From Erythrophleum ivorense (taxonomy: Eukaryota > Streptophyta > Magnoliopsida > Fabales > Fabaceae), in assembly GCA_026724425.1 (NCBI GenBank), contig JAIUCV010000118.1, forward strand, positions 2,294,001 through 2,358,000: a stretch of DNA of 64,000 bases, written 5' to 3'. A program made the position numbers and the translations under genes. Position 1 is the stretch's first letter; every line of letters begins with the position of its first letter. Of the stretch, positions 1 to 11,420 are shown one piece after another. The notes beneath the pieces are model-generated. The model had not been told where the DNA came from, did no database searches, and saw nothing but the letters and a program-made list of their open reading frames with translations.

Positions 1-2131
1 TTCATACTCTTATTTTGTTCTTAGCTCGACCATCCTTGGTAAAAAGGATTTTATTTCATATAATTTCAAGAATTTCATTCTATGGTGCTCTCGGCTTACA
101 TTTCTTTCCATGTAACATGAGGCTCGCCTTTTTGAAGTGGTTTTTAGCTCCTTCGAGCTTTTTTGAGGGTACGAAGGCATTAGCTGTTTGTCTCAGCTCA
201 TTTCTACATTCAGATCAGAGCTAGGCTTTCTCTCTATTTGGCCTCTTTAGCCTCATCCCCAGGAGCACAATATATTATTTTTAGTGTTTTACTAACCCAA
301 TCCAAAACTTGTACTCTCAATGTCTGGATTCTATCTTACTGAGAACTCATGCTCTACAAGTGCTCTAATCACTCACGTGCCTTAACCCTATATCATTCTC
401 ATATTAAGGAGTTCATCTGACTAACTATCAGACCCCTATCTATTTATCTTTCTGGGCTTAGTTTACTCATTTAATCATGACTAGAGCGAGGGCATCTTTT
501 CTGTAGTTAATTTCTTAGCTCTTCTTGCTTCCCTTTATGACTTAGGGGGTCTATCTAGGAAAATTTACTAACCACTACTGGGTGGTTTCCCCGACATCAG
601 GATGTCTCATCTTTTCTTTCTCGATCCAGGGAGAACTTTCATTGAGCCTTTCATTTACATATCTCACCTGCAACGATGCTACTGGTTATCTCCCCTAGGC
701 TTTAGCTTACGCTTAGCCTGGACTAGCCATCTCATCAGACCTGTAGCTTACTAACTATTTTCATTCTTTTCTGAGTCTCTATTACTGGCTACTCATACTT
801 ACTTCTAGGTGTTACCTATGCGGTATACCTTTCTAGGTCACTCACTATGTGCTTCACTGCTAGTATCCTTATCTCACATTATTTCAAGGCTACACTAGCA
901 TTCTATCATTCAGTGTCTTACAGGGTAGCATCTTAGGTTGGAGTCAACGCCTTAAAAGCGGCTCTCAACAACCTCATCATTCCTGTGTCTAACTTTTTTT
1001 GTATTGAGCTCTTTCCTCAGTCTCATTTATTAGGCCCACAAGATTTCTTACTAATCTTTTGTAATCATTCATTACTCTTTTCTCTATTTATACTAAGGGT
1101 TCCCACTCTCTATGGGTTATCTGACCCCTTATCAACTCCTTTCTTAAGTTGGCCTGAATATGACTAACAAGGCATTTATGGTGCTATTCGTCGCGGCTAA
1201 CATATTATTCGCCGTAGCTAATCAGCCTTAGGTTCACTCTAGTTCTTCTGTTTAAGTATTGGCTGCGGCTTACTTCTTAATTGGCCGTAACGAGGAATTC
1301 TCTGGATTGCCTCGTTGTTTCTATGGAATAATTGGCCACGGTTAACGGCCTCTGATTGGCTTATTTTTTAGGGATTGAATTTTCATCTTTAGCTACCAAC
1401 CTAAGCCTCACTGCCTCTATATCTAGCGTATCATCAAGCTAGAGGGTTCTACCTCGTGCTTTATTCGTACATAACTAGCTGTTATCTCTGGGCTGAGCTA
1501 TTACCTCTAGGCTATCAAGGCTCTAGGGTGTACCTTGTAACTTAACCTCTGGCCTGAGGGAATTAGCTTTTTGGTTTTGAAATTCATCTAGACATTTAGG
1601 TATTGTGGCTAGGGGATAATTCTCTTTCATATTCTCCTCTACACTGGTCCTGTGCAACCGCAGTCTCATCTTATACCGCCTTGCATCCTACTTGTCTCTG
1701 CATTAAGCAAGACATCTCAAAATGGTCTGAGTATGACTGCCAGGGAGAATTGGGCCTCACATACTCTCTCTCTGATAAGCCTCTTCATATCAGCGAGATC
1801 TTTTCTCATTGTTCATATCTAGGCCTTGTCACTGATCCCGGTGAGCTGTCACATCTCATCAAGCTCTAGCCGTTGGATCCCTTAGCTCTACTCAAATTTA
1901 GCTCTGCTCAAGCTACTCTATAGGCCACCCTGTCCCGGTGTCCACTAACTATTCCAAGACCATTCTACTACTTACTCATCATTAATAAAGCCACAAACTA
2001 TACTCATACACCCAACAATCCTCATACAAGGCTCTATTTATCCATTCAAGCCTTTTACATAGCCCTATTACTACATCCTCAAGCCAAATCTAATCCAAGA
2101 GAGCCTGGAACTTTGCTATGATACCAAAAAA
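1..2131 (-). mobile_element. Internal region of a minus-strand LTR retrotransposon, cut by the window edge
   Basis: This stretch follows, on the minus strand, the complete LTR at 2132-5989 and its primer-binding site at 2115-2126, so it is the 5' part of the element's internal region. No gag or pol motif and no long minus-strand frame is visible, which suggests a long untranslated leader or a non-autonomous (LARD-type) element. Positions 1186-1345 hold several CG-rich blocks of the style GTCGCGGCTAA, CGCCGTAGCTAAT and GGCCGTAACGAGG, similar to blocks at 62938-63310. The plus-strand open frames (for example 1603-1869) have no recognisable content. The other end lies outside the window. Confidence 0.75.
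2115..2126 (-). other. Primer-binding site (tRNA-iMet type) of the left-edge retrotransposon
   Basis: On the minus strand this reads TGGTATCATAGC, 11 of 12 matches to TGGTATCAGAGC, the complement of the plant initiator methionine tRNA 3' end used by many LTR retrotransposons. It lies five bases inside the LTR end at 2132, the usual spacing. It fixes the element's orientation as minus and marks 2132-5989 as its 5' LTR. Confidence 0.85.
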
Positions 2132-5100
2132 TGTAACACCATAACTTCTCACTCTTTTGATGCCATTTATAAGCTTTGTATTATCAATCCCACAAGATCA
2201 TATGAAAAGGGGATGAAAATAATAAACTTTTTTCTGCGTTGCGCTATATCAAAAAAAATTTAATTTGGTGTCACATGGACTATGTGAGCTCATACTATAC
2301 TTCCTTATATTTAATTTCATTATTACAACTCATTTGTATCACAAAAACATGCCTACAACCCATGGAAACCGAAATGGAGCTCAAAATAAACAAGCACATT
2401 TTCGGCTAGATTTGCTCCATTTTCTGACCCAACTTTGGAAAATCATAACTAAATCTAGAAAATTCAAAATCATGCACTCTTCATCATTATGGAAATCTTA
2501 GGATGTCTACTTCACAATAAAAATACGCCCAGGTCATAAAATTCATCACACAAGACGTTTGACATCCAAAATCTATAGAGTCGTTGGTTGCCTGGGCTGT
2601 TGTTCAATTTACTGATACAAATTTCTGAAATTCATAACTAATCCTATAAAAATCGAAATCACATAAATTCAGTCATTCTGGAAAGCTACAAATGTTACCT
2701 TGATATAAAAATATTCTAGAATGAAACAGATACTTTAGTTAGCTGGACCCTATGGAAAAGTAACCGGACTCATGAGACCCTACTGATACTGATAGTTAAT
2801 TTCAAGCATACATAACTCACTGCTCAGACCTCTAAATGAGGTGATCTCAGTGGCCACAGAAATCTTATGACCTCTAGTTTATGCATGTCAAATTTCATAA
2901 GCATTGGATACCATTTGGCCATCGGGTGACACAGAATTCAAAACTGCCAGTATAAACAGTACCCATACCAGAATCCATGAAAAATCCCAACTTTGAAAAT
3001 TTATCAAATATTCTCTAGGTCTCCAAAAATTATGATCTTTAGCTTCCCAAAAATTTATTAATGAGACGTAATTACATGCCAAGTTTCAGGGCAAGACTAG
3101 CTCATTTGGCCAAAAAATGGCATAGGATTCCATTATGGTCAATTTTGGCTCTATATTGGGTACCAAAATTGCCAAATGGATTTCCCTTGATCTTGGCACC
3201 TTTTGGGTAAGTTTAAAAGCATATTTAAGACTTATATGACCTGCCCAAGTGGTCCCAAACCTCATGCATCTCATTTTGGCCATTCAACCCACATTATACA
3301 CATATTCATCAAACTTTACATTCTCATACCATGGCATTTCATACTCAAAACATGTGCTAATGGTTATATATCATTTCCATACATCTAAACATCACATAAT
3401 AGTATGTTTACATCTATCTCAAGGTTCATAATACATATACAACATCATATACATCTTGGACCATTATCATGGTTCCAAAATAGACAAAATAAGCATAAGC
3501 TTGTCAATTGTCCCTCTTCATCGAGGTTGGCTCCCTTCACCATAATTGCTTAGTCCACCTAGCATGTTAGGACATTTAAGAGGAGGGAGTGAGATTCAAG
3601 AATCTCAATAGCCTATCTCTCATTCCATCAAACATAATATGTGCAAGCAAGTTTCACAAATACATGCATGGAGAAAGTAGAAATCATAGGCATTTTAAAA
3701 ATAACTTTGGCATGTGAGTCAATTATACAAGACATTCAAGAGCTCACTAAGTGTTTGGATTGGCCTCACACTTCTCTTCATGGATTTTGGACTTGCCTCA
3801 CCCATTCTTTAAGTACTTTGGACTCAACCATACTCTTGGAAGCCCACTTTGCTTTTGGGAGACTCTTTACTTTGTCTCAACCAAGCTCAAGGGTTCTTGG
3901 CTCATCCTCACCAAAGGGAAGAGTTCTTGACCTTTCCACACTCAAGTAAACTCACACAAACATCATGTAATCATTTGAAAACATAACATAGCATCAAGCA
4001 TCATGGCATATAAAGGCATGTTAGCATACTTTTCTTAGCTTGAAAATACACATACACACATTCTAAAACAAGCTAAACACACATCCATGCATAAGAGAAG
4101 GTGGAGAGAGCGACCTTGTACAATTTCACACACTTTTTCCTTAGCTTTCAAGCCTCCTCTTTCGACCACACACCCACAATTTGGTGGAGATAGTTTCTCT
4201 TGGCCTAGATACAATTTATGGGAGCCAATTAGGTCTATGAAACATATTCTAAGGCTATATCACTTGATAATACACTAGATTGCTCTATAGGCTCCATTAT
4301 GGTCCATAATCACACCTAATGAAGCAACACTCATCAAATGATTTCTAGGCCTCATTCTTTCTTTTCAATTATGATTCTTGACTCCTTTTAAACCTCTTGG
4401 AGTCATCACATCACTAAAAAAAAGGGCCTAACATTATGTTACTTCTTTAGGTCCTAATATGGAACCTATGGCACCAATTCACTTTCTTTGGGTTTTAAAT
4501 TTTTTCTAAGGCCTCTACTCATCTTCACTCATCACATATGATTCAAGAATAGCTTTAGAAAAATTTAAAACTCTCCCTAGCTATAGGAACTTGCCTAGGC
4601 CGAGACTATGGGGGGAAGAAGAGTTCATGGCTTTCTTGATTTTTACTTGATGGGAGACACACTTGGGAGGCTTCTTAGAGGTCTTAGGAGCTCAATAAGA
4701 CACTCATATATGCTAGGAAATGCATGAATCAAATTAGTTTTTACAATTCCTTCAAATGCACTATACTTTTCCTACTTAGAGTTCATTAATTTTTCTTGCA
4801 ATTTCTTTGCTTTCTTAGATGGGAGGTGCATGTGGGAAGCTCTCTAGGGGACTTAGGAGCATGTTTAAACATTCAATTAAGTCTAATAACATTCATATAA
4901 AATCATATTTGCAAGGGAGCATTTGGATCCCTAATGGTTTTATCTTGTCTCCTAATGCTCCTTTCTTGATTCTATTGGTTCCTTCTTAATCCTTGCCATC
5001 TAAAACCTCTAATCCCTCCATAAATTGGGCAGAAAACAGCCCATAAAACTTGGGCTCATGGTGGTCAAATTCGTGCAAGAGGAAGAGGGAGGGAGAAACT

Positions 5101-5989
5101 ACCAAAAAATGGAAGTTTTACCTTGTTTTCTTGCTTCCTTTGGCTTGTTCTTCCACTTGGTTGGCTTACTCCCTCAATTTTCGAAATTTACCTCTCTGTT
5201 CTGCCCCAAAAATAGCACCAAACTCTCCATTAAAATCATAGAAAGAAAGCTTGAGAGGGGAGGAGCAAGGTTCAAGAAGGAAGGATATGGAATTTCTTAA
5301 AGTTTCTTATCTTTTCCTTGAATTTCTTCCTCCAAAATCCTCCTCCTCTTGTGCGCCTAAGAAGCTGGAGTTTTCCTCTGAAATTAGGCAGAAACAAGTC
5401 GGTCTTAGAGAGGAGAGAAAGAACGTGGCATATAAAGAAGCTTCCTTTAACACTTTAATGCCAATTTTGCCCTTCGTTCTTAGTATTTTCGTTTCTCCTT
5501 CGTTTTAGCTCCTTTTTGAGAATCGTCTTTTCTATCATAACAAATAGATTCCCAATTTAATAAAATGCTTTTGAAATTACTCAAATCGGAGCTAAAACCT
5601 TTCCGAACGAACTAGTCAAAATTTGGGTCAATAGACGTCGGAAAGAGTACATTGGAGGGGCTTCACTGGTCCTAGGGCTTCCCATGGTTTTTGGGGCCTC
5701 TGAGAACCCTGGAGAACTCAAAACTTTTATTTAAAAAGCCCTCCTATGAGTTTTTCAAAAAGTTTTCATATTTACAAAAATGCCACTGGCCTTTCGGCAA
5801 ATTTATCGAATCACTCTGGCCTTGATTTCTGGGCAACTCAAAGCTCAAATTCTCATTTTCCATTATTTAAAATTTTATCATAATTTTATTTGGCCTCAAT
5901 TCCTTCTATTTCAAGGACTTCCTTTTTATCTAGCCTATTTCTGACGTTTATGGAGAAACCAAACATTTACGGAGGGACTAGATGTTACA
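2132..5989 (-). mobile_element. 5' LTR (class A, 3858 bp) of the left-edge retrotransposon
   Basis: In plus orientation it begins TGTAACACC and ends ATGTTACA, i.e. TG...CA ends. It is related along its length to the LTRs at 16072-19733 (same orientation) and 24837-28513 (opposite). The right edge is set by comparison with unit 2: the sequence resumes at 5990 where 33040 continues. At 3591-3606 it has the inverted repeat GAGATTC-AA-GAATCTC found across these LTRs. No protein is encoded; open frames such as 3641-3949 and 5025-5300 are chance frames. The matching target-site duplication should sit beyond the left edge. Confidence 0.85.
3591..3606. repeat. Inverted repeat GAGATTC-AA-GAATCTC inside the LTR
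   Basis: Perfect 7-bp arms around a 2-bp centre. Equivalent dyads sit at 17485-17502 (decayed), 27056-27071, 37561-37577, 46020-46036, 61418-61434 and 63962-63975, each within a related LTR and at about the same distance (1.4-1.46 kb) from the same LTR end. Confidence 0.8.
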
Positions 5990-8900
5990 CCATTGCAGGG
6001 ATTCACGCTAATGTTAATGGCTTTGAGTAGTAACTCCTTCTTAAGATACCTACTTTTTTAGTAAAAATTTTATTTATTATTATTATTTTATTTTTTTGAT
6101 AAATAATTTCTAGTTAATTTATATCTAATTACCTCTTTCCTTTTAATTGTTCCTTTATTGTAGAAATTCTTTATTGTTAAAAAGTCTAGTTATAGAGGAA
6201 TAAAGTCGTTATAAGTACATATCAGAGTATATCATTGGGGATTCATCCTAAACTAACCAAAAAAGAAATCTTTAGGTAACAAAAAGAACTATGAAATTAA
6301 GTCTCCTATTTACATAAAGAGTTAACAACTAAGCAGCTATAAATTTTTATAGAAACAAAAAAAGATCCACTTATGGGAAATAAGTGAGTCTCTAACTCTT
6401 CCAATATCACAAAAATCACTAGAACAGCTCATATACTATCATCACAAGATATCATACAGATATTATGTATCATGTATACCCATCCTCACAAAGGGAACTG
6501 TATCCATTCAACTTACAGTTCCAACGTCACTTTATAAAGTAGCGTCTAAAAAAAATATAAACCACAATAAACTGAGAAATAACTTTTTCCATAAAATAGA
6601 TATAATTAATACAATATAATATTTATGAAAAAGTGTCAAATATAAAATTAGTAGACATCAAATAATATAAACGGAAGACTTTACAAAGAATAATTAATTT
6701 ACAATATAACACAAACAAAGAATACTGTGCTATTTATGTAATATTCAATATAAACAATAATGAAAATGAAAGATGATGAAAATTTTCATTTAAATACACA
6801 AAAAGAGAATATACATATAAATTTTAGGATTACTCACATATTAATAAAACATGATCTAAAAATAGATAATGAATAAGATATCAATAGGTTCAAAATTTAC
6901 ATTCTACAAGAAATCAACATACATAGAATACATAAAATATAATAAGCAAAAAATGTTATTCAGCTTGACTATTAGGCCTTGGTGACTACCAGGCTCAATA
7001 TCCAAATCATGTTGCATTGACATTGACTTAACAAGCTCAACCTTGCTTCCTTTACTAAGGCATCCCTTAGTGGGTACTCTAAGAAAGTCATATAAAAATA
7101 TCACAATAATATGTCATCTAAGTCATCATCTAATCAAGACATAATATGTATATTTGCGAAAGAATTATCTTACACAACTATATGCATAATCAAATAATCT
7201 TGAAAGTATAATAGCGTACTGGAGTCCTTAAAAATTATATCTAAATACTCAAAATTATCTTTTTATATTTCTAAGTCTAGATTTATCCCAAGGCCTATTT
7301 GGTCCCCAAAATAGTCCATAATTCAGGATCCAAAGTCAAGGTATAGAGTAAGGTTCAATATAGCCATAAAAGACTTGTTCAGGTATAAAGGAGGCTCAAC
7401 AAAGCCCAATAAGTCCAAAAAGATCCAAAATATCCAAATGGCCCTCACTGGTCATAATTAATTATTTTAAATATCTTTCTTGATTAAAATTGGACATCCA
7501 ACACAATAGCAATTATCTTGTGCCAACTCTAACATATACAGAGCCCATCCCTTGATTAAGGTAACTCTGTCATAGTATATATAGGTTAATCCTTTATCAA
7601 ACAACTCATATTCATGAAATCAGATAATAAGTAGCATATTATCCATATTATCATGAAATCAGTTAGCATAGTACCAAAACAAATATTAATCGTATATTCA
7701 AACGTCAACATAATACTTCATAAATGTCTAACTCTCACAAATAGGCTCCAAAAATTACAAAATAAATATTGGCATAATCGAAATAGCATATAGAATATAC
7801 CGGCCATACAAATCATCCAAAATTCATCAAATCACACAATTAAAATTTTAAGAAGTTTATGGTCAACATTTTCTCCCAAAAAATTGACTTTTTATATAAT
7901 TATCCATAATTCACCAAAATTTCACCTATGACTTATTTTTAGTGTAAATTAGCCTAATTTAGTTTTTTTTTTTTTGGAAAAATTCCATCCTAGGTATATT
8001 CTGTGTGTGAGGCCAAGCTTAGGTGATGTGTGAGAGTGTATTTTCTTCATTTTTCTCCTACCAAATGGCCAAGAATACATAATCCAACAAGATAAACAGA
8101 AGCCCTAAACCAATTTCTACAAAATCATAAGATTTCTCAAGTTTGTACTAAGATGAATTTCAATGAATGCTTGCCATAATCTTCAAGAAAAGTAAGATTA
8201 TATTAATCAATCTCTTCTTTAGGATTTCTTCCATCATTCTCCTAACTATTTTCTCTTTAATTTTGCCCATGGCTACTTAGAATTCAAAGTGGCACAATTT
8301 ATAGAAAAGTCTCTAAAATTAGGGATTTTCTTGAAGTATATGAATCCATAAGCTACATATATGAATTCTCCATCTTTTCTTGCCATGGATTCATAAGACA
8401 ACAAGAATTTCCATGTTCTTCTTGCCGTAGCCGAAACTCAAAGGAGATGGGAAGAGAAAAATCATGGAGAAAAATAGAAAAAAAAAAAGACCAAGAAGAA
8501 GAATTTATCTATATTACATTGAATTTGTGGTGTTGTTTTTCCCCTTGTAGTCTTTTCCTTTTTCTTTCTCCTTTCTTCTTCTCCTTAGCTATGGCTCTCC
8601 TTCTTTTTTTCTTTCTTGTTATGGCTAAATGGGTGAGTGTGTGTTTGTGTATGGAGGTGGCATGAATGTGTGAGTGTGTTTCATGTGAATTTTATTTTTA
8701 AATGGATGGTTAAGATTCAATATGGTTTTAAGATGGAAGATCTAAACCTTTAGATTAAATGGAAGAGTAAGATTAAGTCTTGAAAGTGGAGATTAGATAT
8801 GAACCTTTGGATTAAATGGAGGATTGTGATTTAATCTTTAAAAGTCAAAGGAATTTAAGTCACTGGATTGTATCAATGGTTGAGATCACATTTTGATTTA

Positions 8901-9270
8901 AAGATGAATATTAACTGTTGGATTTAATTGTAGTTAAACTTTTGACCATGATTACTTTCTCATTTTTCATGAAAGTAACTTTGCATTTTTTACTACTTGA
9001 GTTAGCAAGTATGTCATCCAATATCAGCAACAATATCAATGATAACTTTTTCATAAAATGTGAGATTACTAAGATTTGCTGATGTAAACCGATGTCATTG
9101 CTTCGTAACACATCTAGTCTCTAGAAAATTCTCTACACATGGCACTACATTATCACCTTCGCTACTCATAGTGCCACATCATTACCTTCTCAGCTAGATT
9201 CTAAGAAAATATCTCCATTTCGTCAATGAATCTTTTTGTAGGTTATCTGTAATATTTTATTCGACCTGCA
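5990..9270. repeat. AT-rich, non-coding repeat-like block at the start of unit 1
   Basis: Matches 33040-36120 plus 38883-39065 in unit 2, and its first ~365 bp match 59368-59732. No gene is supported: the open frames at 6904-7104, 8447-8665 and 8911-9111 are short, of low complexity or not conserved in unit 2. Around 7500-7600 a TATATATA-type stretch on the minus strand lies near text resembling an LTR promoter, so this could be a very old LTR, but no ends, primer site or polypurine tract were found. Confidence 0.55.
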
Positions 9271-10447
9271 TTCTTAAAATTCTTTGTATTTGACATTTTA
9301 AATATCTTTTATTTGTGTTTGATAAATTTGGGGTATTTCAAAATACTTGATGAATTTCTTATATCGAATATTTTAAATGAAAATATTAAAAGGACAAAAT
9401 TTTATCATATTTGAATAGAATTCAAATATTAAATGTATTTTTTAAATTTTGATTCAAATATAAAAAATTGAATAACTACACATTGATTGTCATTCCTCTA
9501 GCCTTTTTTTTTTCTTTTTGAAGCTATGCTTAGTATGAAGGAATAATTGTTTGCCAATGACCTTTGACAAAATAGAATCTTGTGCCTTATAATCATATTT
9601 TGTATAAGATAAAATGGGATGAAAATGTCTTTTCTTTTCTTATGTTTGGCTAGATAAAAATAATGCAGAAAAAAGAAAAAAGAAAGTTGAACAAATGGCT
9701 ATAATATCTCTAAAGCCAAAAAGTGATAAAATAATTCTTTTGTTTTTATAATTTGTAGAAAATACTTTTAACTAATAACAAAAGATATTAAAATGTTTAT
9801 TTTCATTTTTTTAATCTATAGGAGATATTTTTTGAATGACAATAATAAAAATATCAAAATATTTTTTTAATTTTTTAGTTCAAAAAAACGTTTTTCCTAA
9901 TTACCAATAATAGGAAAAAATATATTAAACTAATCGAATTGAATTTTTAATTAAATTTGATTATGAATTAGATAATAATATGCCTTGGTCCATTTAGAAT
10001 CTATTTAAATATTTGGAAAAAAATATTTAATCCATATTCATAACCTATTTTGTAAATGGACATCCGATGGATATGCACCCATTTATAAAGAGATATTCAA
10101 TCCTTCTATTTTTTTCCTTTTCATTTCGTCTAATCCAATTTGACAGATTGCAATAATTTCAACAAAATAAAATCTTCAGATTTTACAAAAATCACAATAA
10201 TTGAAATAATACTTATAAAAGATAAAAGATAGTGAAAAAAAAGTCACAAACGAATAATCTATTATTCATCAATTATTTTCCATTAAGAAAATGAATTAAG
10301 CATACCTACATTTTTATATTATTATTTTATTGGATATTAGAATGAGTTCACTGGATAATACATTTAACTAAATAGATGAATGTTGGATTTGGATAAAATT
10401 TGGCATCACAAAATAAAATCAAATCTGTGATATTTAATTTATTATAG
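9271..10447. other. AT-rich intergenic region upstream of the gene, unit 1 version
   Basis: No gene seen. The first part matches 40046-40600 in unit 2. At about 9290 unit 2 carries roughly 960 extra bases (39083-40045). From about 9870 to 10430 unit 1 has ~560 bp that unit 2 lacks; unit 2 has a hairpin there instead. The text around 10432-10447 (ATTTAATTTATTATAG) is the likely source of the right arm of that hairpin. Confidence 0.6.
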
Positions 10448-10596
10448 TTTTATCAGCAGTAGAAATCCTAAAGGTAATCAACCTCTTCAATTATCTATAT
10501 ACCATACCCTCTATCCATAAAAACTTGGCATTCCCCTTCCTAGCACAAATTTTTAATTGGATTTAATCAAATCAAGTTAAAAAAAGAAACTAATTA

Positions 10597-10613
10597 TATA
10601 TATATATATATAA
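10597..10613. repeat. (AT)n microsatellite upstream of the unit 1 gene
   Basis: A run of alternating T and A about 200 bp upstream of the coding start. The matching run in unit 2 is at 40814-40834, slightly longer. Confidence 0.8.
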
Positions 10614-10736
10614 ATAGAAGTTGTGGCATGTAGATAAGTATCTCATAAATTATAATAAATAATTGATAACATGGAGTTTGTATTCCCGCGAAAGTAAAAC
10701 TCCTAATTAAACACCCTCTACCTCATTAACTTTAGC

Positions 10737-10743
10737 TATAAAA
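10737..10743 (+). promoter_or_regulatory. TATA box of the unit 1 lipid-transfer-like gene
   Basis: TATAAAA lies 69 bp before the start codon at 10812, so transcription should begin near 10770 with a leader of about 40 bases. The same box and surroundings are kept at 40960-40966 in unit 2. Confidence 0.75.
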
Positions 10744-10811
10744 TGCACTCCTCACTACCACATTCTCAACGAAATTAAGAGACTATCTTCGACCTCGTTT
10801 CTCGTTTTCCG

Positions 10812-11285
10812 ATGGCTTCTTCATCATCAATGAAGACTTGTCTTGTGTTGCTTTTTTGGTTGGTGGCAGTAACCGCGGCCTTTGCTGCCCCCGGGGCCAC
10901 CAGCTCCCCTCCATCACCGGTTAAATGCATTCACCATCATGCAAAGCTCACTACCTGTGCACATTACTTGGAAGGTGACGTTAGGTTTCCTAAACCGACC
11001 AAAGCTTGTTGCCAGAACTACAACGAGATCTTTCGCAGCGGAACTCCAACGTGTTTGTGCCGTTACCTTCACCCAGAGAAGCTCAGAACCTGGTTCAGCG
11101 TCACCAAGTTGATGTCTCTTCATGATGTTTGTCAAAGCTCAAGCTCCACCACTATCACTACCGTCCCTCTTTATGATCTTTGTGTGGGGCTTCAAGATCC
11201 GCAAGAACAGTTTGACGGGATCCTACAAGTTGTAAACAAGGATCATCCCAAGAATCCTTTCATGCCCCCGGCTCATCATATATAG
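10812..11285 (+). CDS. Secreted 8-cysteine lipid-transfer-like protein, unit 1 copy
   Basis: 157 codons, no intron needed. Residues 1-26 form a signal peptide (MASSSS, then a hydrophobic run ending AAFAA), so the product is probably secreted to the cell wall or apoplast. The mature part has the eight-cysteine pattern of the lipid-transfer / seed-storage / alpha-amylase-inhibitor superfamily: C39, C49, C66-C67, C81-x-C83, C107, C124 (C-x9-C-x16-CC-x13-CxC-x23-C-x16-C). A 33-residue tail rich in D, Q, N and P follows; it is not hydrophobic, so a GPI anchor is unlikely. In this superfamily four disulphides hold a helical fold that binds lipids or other small molecules; the ligand here is unknown. 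The start sits in a good plant context (CCGATGGCT), 69 bp after a TATA box, with AATAAA 130 bp after the stop. The unit 2 copy differs at nine bases over the shared 453, six of them changing residues. Confidence 0.9.
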   Translation: MASSSSMKTCLVLLFWLVAVTAAFAAPGATSSPPSPVKCIHHHAKLTTCAHYLEGDVRFPKPTKACCQNYNEIFRSGTPTCLCRYLHPEKLRTWFSVTKLMSLHDVCQSSSSTTITTVPLYDLCVGLQDPQEQFDGILQVVNKDHPKNPFMPPAHHI

Positions 11286-11414
11286 TTTATTTAGTTTTAA
11301 TTAATTAGGGATGAATTTCTTAGAACTAATGATGATGCATGTATGATTTTAAAGTTCCTATTCTTTTATTCTTGCAACTATTCTTTAGTGTCTGTACTTT
11401 ATTATTATTTTATC

Positions 11415-11420
11415 AATAAA
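11415..11420 (+). terminator. Poly(A) signal AATAAA of the unit 1 gene
   Basis: AATAAA in the context ATCAATAAAAGTACG, about 130 bp after the stop codon. The same context occurs after the unit 2 gene (41638) and after both gene fragments (30264, 55997), showing that all four derive from one ancestral 3' end. Confidence 0.7.

Noticed and set aside
3641..3949. 102-codon open frame in the left LTR
   Set aside because: A partial match in the LTR at 17564-17785 reflects LTR homology; the frame is interrupted there and has no protein features.
8447..8665. Hydrophobic 72-codon frame that could pass for a membrane peptide
   Set aside because: Low-complexity T-rich text; the unit 2 counterpart (about 35510-35680) has a large deletion and no matching frame.
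5990..9270. First block of the unit as a complete old LTR or transposon
   Set aside because: Some LTR-like text, but no terminal motifs, primer site, polypurine tract or target-site duplication could be found.
10882..11112. Plus-strand overlapping frame in the gene (also 41066-41335)
   Set aside because: Out-of-frame shadow of the gene; no signal peptide or family pattern.
10914..11135. Minus-strand frame opposite the lipid-transfer-like gene (also 41137-41358)
   Set aside because: Shadow of the real gene on the other strand; conserved only because the gene is.
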